From assembly GCA_032871835.1 (NCBI GenBank), contig CM065296.1, forward strand, positions 17,438,001-17,502,000: DNA of 64,000 nt, in the 5' to 3' direction. Below are positions 60,349 through 64,000 of the stretch, piece by piece; the stretch's first letter is position 1; every line of letters starts with the position of its first letter. Below the pieces are notes generated by a model. It was not told the origin of the DNA, made no database searches, and saw nothing but the letters and a program-made list of their open reading frames with translations. The translations under genes were made by a program, and so were the position numbers. The stretch is from Dipteronia dyeriana. Taxonomy: Eukaryota > Streptophyta > Magnoliopsida > Sapindales > Sapindaceae.

Positions 60349-63260
60349 TGTAAGACCCAAATTCTGATTTTTAGTTTATTTGTTTCCCTAAACGTTTAGG
60401 TTTTAAAAACAATTTTTTTTTTGTAAATTATATTGTTTTATGGGGTTGAGGTTTTTTTAAAAATTGAATAAGTGTTTAATTTCTATTAAAATTTTTACTT
60501 TTAAATTGTATTATTAATGATAAAAGAAAATAAGGAATTCTGATTTTATTAGGAATCTTACCTTTTCTAATCTCTTTTATTCAAGACTCTTATTATCTTT
60601 TACGTTCATAAGAAGAAGAAAAAAACAGAAGCCTTAAAACTCTCTTGAGTGAACGGCAAGTGAAGGAAAAAAAAAAACTTTCATATTTTCGATCAAGAAC
60701 GTGTTTCAAGCAAGAAGAATAGAGAAGTTTTCAAGGTATATTTTCGTTTTTATGTGTTATCTTTATTACTTAGATGCTTAAAGGAATCAAATATAAGGTT
60801 TTGATTTAGTAGAAATCCTAGAAGCATATTAGAGTGATTTTTTGGTTTCAATTTTCTGATATCTATTTACTTAAGGCTGACCGGTGCTTATTCCGAAAAT
60901 TATAAATAATTTATTTGTAATATTTTAATGATTAGGATTTTGTGATTTGGAACTAGACTGATTAAGGGTTCCAAATAAATTAGTTTCGGTTCAAAATAAT
61001 AAGTATTGTAGTTTTTATGAATTTTCGAATTGGGAACTATATTTATAAAAATATCAGTTTTTGAAATATAACTCGATTATGAAAATGATTTTCACTATAA
61101 CTCGATTATGAAAATGATTTTCACTATAACTCGATTTTGAAAATGATTTTCACTATGTTATGCTTATTTAAAAGTTGTAGTATTTTGTACAAATCTTTAA
61201 AAACAAGTTCAAAGGGTTTCTGTATTTATTTCACTATTTTTAGGAATTTAATGAATTATTTATGAATTTTCGAAATCAAATACTACAATATGTCCAGTGA
61301 TGGTCAGATTCCCTAATCCAAAAGTATAAATGCCTTAAAAATATTTATTTGATGTATTTCACGTTGAAACTTTTATCTTGAAACCTTATATGTGTTATTT
61401 ACACTTTTGTGAAGATTTCATATATATATATAAGTTTTAAAAATTCAAATAGTGAGCATTAATTGAGACTGTCCAATATCAGACATATCAGAATACAGAG
61501 ATATTTAAATTATTATAAGGTACTTACCAGTTTTATTAAATTTTGAAATATTTTATGTAAATATATACATATGTCTTTAGTGTATTTACAAAGTTTCATA
61601 ATTTTCTATGAATAATATATTACAAATCATACATCAGATATTGTTTGTTTTCAAACATCACTGTTTAGTTTCTAGTAATAGGATTTCGGTATATGGAACG
61701 TTATAACAACCCTTATTCTAGTCCTAGACAATATTTAGCCTCTGGTATTTGGATGATTATATGATCTGAGGCTAAGGATTGAGTTGTTAGCATTGTGGGC
61801 AATTTCTCTTATTTGGCTTGCTAACAGGTAAGTATACTAGACCCATTTTCAAAACGAAATCACAATGGTTTATGTATATGAAATTTGTTTATGAATGTTT
61901 TTGAAATGTGTTTTGAATGATTTGAAATGTATTCAAAATTCTTTGAAATGTGATAAGTATGCATTTTGAAATGTGAATATATGGTACCATATAATGAGTT
62001 TCTCTAGGCTACTTTGTTTATTATCGCTAGTAGGCGCCTATGTGAATTTGTGTGGAGCCCTATGTGATTTGATATGTGTGTGGTATATGGGAAGTGTCTC
62101 TAGAGTACTCTAGGGACTAAAGAGTATTCATATTCATGTGTCGACGTATTATTGCATGTAGGAGGACTCTTCGATGATCACGACGAGGGTTTGACTCTTA
62201 CCTTCGGACATAAGTGTTTTATTTTTTCAAAAGGAAATCCTCATTTGCACTTTCCCTATATACTTTAGTTGTCGACGGATAACTTTGGCTCCTATCTGTG
62301 ATATGTGAAAAGTCCTACTATGTAATAATGGATAAAAGGAACCTAGCAAAATTTTATAAGTATATGATTCAAATGATTTATAAACTGAGCTTTGAAATTT
62401 ATGGCTTTTCATATTTTGTGTTATTTCGTTTAAGTATAAAACATGTGTAGTATGATTACTGAGTTTCCAAACTCACTTAGTTCATTGTGATTCCAGATTC
62501 TTGAGGGTGTGATTCACATATAACACAGATTGGCATCTCAACGGAGGTTAGTTCTTAGTTCCCTAGGTGATGGGAGTTTATTGATCTTTCAGACTATTGT
62601 TAATGTTTCTCTTAGATATGAATTTTTTGATTATGTAAATGCATTTTGATATAGAACAAGTGGCTGAGTCATACATGATTTTATGGTACCATTCTAAATC
62701 AAGAATAAATGACTTTAATTGAAGGGAATCAACGAGATCTTTTGAAGTCAAAACCTTCGGTGTTTAGGCACGACCTTTTTCGGCTAAATTCCATCATTTA
62801 GGCCCGGAAATCGCAGTTCTTTCCTTTTTGAGAAATTTCCTTTTTAGTCATAAGTTGACTTTGACAAGCCAGAATCACCTACCATTAATTCCGGCTTTTT
62901 TACGGTCGTTAGTATATTTTATTTTCGTAACTTTCGTGATTTCGCTATTTTTAACAATTTTCGCTATTTTTGACAGCCTTTGATATGTAATCCCGTTTCT
63001 TATCCAACAAGGATTCGTGTTAGGTTTTTTACTTTATTTTAAATAGCCTTGTAAGCCGAAAGGCTCATTAGCTCATCATTCAATAAAAAATTTCAGAATT
63101 TGTTTCTTTATTTTCTAGTGGATTCCAGTTTTCAATAGAATTTAGGCGTCAGACTAATTCTTTTACGTTTTCACTGCGTCATATTTGCAACATTGTTTCA
63201 GATTTTGTAAGATATTTGTTACTAAGTAAGATCATGTCTTGACTTCCGGGGGGCATGACA
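60349..63260 (+). mobile_element. Long gypsy-type LTR (2.9 kb)
   Basis: Begins TGTAAGACCCAAATTCTG and ends GGGGGGCATGACA, then a primer-binding-like TGGTATCAAAG at 63,266. Ends of this kind (TGTAAGACCC... and ...TGACA then TTTGGTATC) are typical of plant Ty3/gypsy LTRs with an initiator tRNA-Met primer. The frames inside are short and not conserved. Confidence 0.62.
61068..61154 (+). repeat. Three 29-bp tandem repeats in the long LTR
   Basis: Units at 61,068, 61,097 and 61,126 of 'ataactcgattatgaaaatg...ttcact'. The third has one change (gattttg). Each holds the palindrome-like GAAAATGATTTTC. Confidence 0.93.
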
Positions 63261-63265
63261 GTTTT

Positions 63266-63278
63266 TGGTATCAAAGTT
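63266..63278 (+). promoter_or_regulatory. Degenerate primer-binding site after the long gypsy LTR
   Basis: TGGTATCAAAGTT differs from the standard TGGTATCAGAGC. It supports 60,349-63,260 being a 5' LTR. The internal region to 63,793 shows no gag. Confidence 0.55.
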
Positions 63279-63793
63279 GGTTATATGATTCTGGATGCTT
63301 ATGTTAGAAATTGGTTTTGGGAACCAAGTGAAATGCCAAATCCTTAGGACTATGTGTTTCTTTGTCTTCCATATACATGAAAATTCATTTTGTAAGAGTT
63401 TCATTTCGTTGAGCTTTTGATAAGTATTTTTTTTTCAGAGTTAAGGAAGTTACTATGGTTTTATAACACAACACTATTAAACTTCAAGTTACTTGTTGGA
63501 GTTATGGGTTATAAAATGAGTTATCTGTATTTTGTAAGAGATGACTGTGTTTAGTAAGAAATGACTGTGCAAGTTGGATTGAAATGATAATAGTAAAATT
63601 TGTGAAATTTTTTCTGAATTATGATCTTATGTTCCGTTTATATATTTCAAAGTGATATTGTGTAATATTCACATATGGATTTTATAGAGTGAATAATTTA
63701 AGATATGTTGATCTATTTATGTTCTATAATTTATAGATAGAGTTAGTAATGTCTTATAAGGCTATAATTTTGTACTTCGAAAGAATTTGTAGC

Positions 63794-64000
63794 TGTTAAC
63801 AGGAAATTTACTCAATGTGAGAAATTCCAACGAACACCCTCGAGACCACTACAACGAAAGTGGTGGCCGGGGTCGGTACCTTAGGTACTTGACCTGTTAG
63901 TATAGAAATGAATGTTCGAATGCAAATATAATGAAAATGAGAGTATAAATGTTTATTATAGAACACGTATGAAATGCAAAAATCTCTCAAACACACTCAA
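63794..64000 (-). mobile_element. Start of another D-family gypsy LTR, running off the window
   Basis: Begins TGTTAACAGGAAATTTAC and contains CACCCTCGAGACCACTAC and GGTACCTTAGGTA, matching 7,966-8,060 in orientation and the inverse of 52,020-52,127. No primer site lies to its left, so it is probably a solo LTR or inserted copy rather than the 5' LTR of an element to the left. Confidence 0.75.

Noticed and set aside
1..64000. A previously undescribed defence or biosynthetic system
   Set aside because: No group of co-located genes beyond retroelements, the MULE pair and one host gene was found on either strand.

Overview
The window is nuclear DNA of a flowering plant, probably a dicot. It is AT-rich, and it holds many nested LTR retrotransposons, a plant-type Mutator element and one intron-rich host gene for an organellar primase-like protein. 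A cucurbit is possible from the style of the Mutator element, but this was not tested. There are no bacterial operons, CRISPR arrays, rRNA or tRNA genes.

Region 1 (1-34,834) is a nest of retrotransposons. A Ty3/gypsy element on the minus strand (D; decayed gag and 5' LTR) was invaded by a Ty1/copia element (A; decayed pol and a long LTR that carries its own insertion, E) and by a gag-only copia-type element (B) flanked by a perfect 5-bp target duplication, GTTCT. Most of this nest is present twice in direct orientation at an offset of 18,818-18,822 bp. The junction at about 14,734-14,785, between a truncated B and a further copia element (C), contains short templated filler copies. I read this as one tandem duplication of about 18.8 kb joined by end-joining repair; its left end lies outside the window.

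Region 2 (34,835-38,639) is AT-rich intergenic DNA with microsatellites and no convincing gene.

Region 3 (about 38,640-47,334) is a decayed Mutator-like element (MULE). It carries two tail-to-tail genes, a plus-strand DUF1985/Ulp1-protease-like gene and a minus-strand mudrA-type transposase. Two arrays of a roughly 21-bp 'TCGAGC + T-tract' repeat lie outside them. Both genes are broken, and the Ulp1-like domain appears to lack its catalytic His and Cys.

Region 4 (48,123-55,888) is the only host gene that looks intact: 13 exons coding for a 361-residue protein with an organelle-type N-terminus, a zinc ribbon and a Toprim domain. It matches the primase half of plant TWINKLE and stops where the helicase would begin. 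Intron 6 holds a 2,167-bp LTR-only insertion with a perfect target duplication, ATAGT. Intron 5 has a GC-AG border.

Region 5 (55,889-64,000) is more transposon debris: an LTR-like segment, a hAT transposase remnant with a hairpin-rich MITE-like segment, a 2.9-kb gypsy-type LTR followed by a primer-binding site, and the start of another LTR of the D family at the window edge.

Apart from the Toprim gene, nothing here looks able to make a complete functional protein. The most informative features are the duplication junction, the gag-only element, the phased repeat arrays of the MULE and the Toprim-only gene with its intronic LTR.
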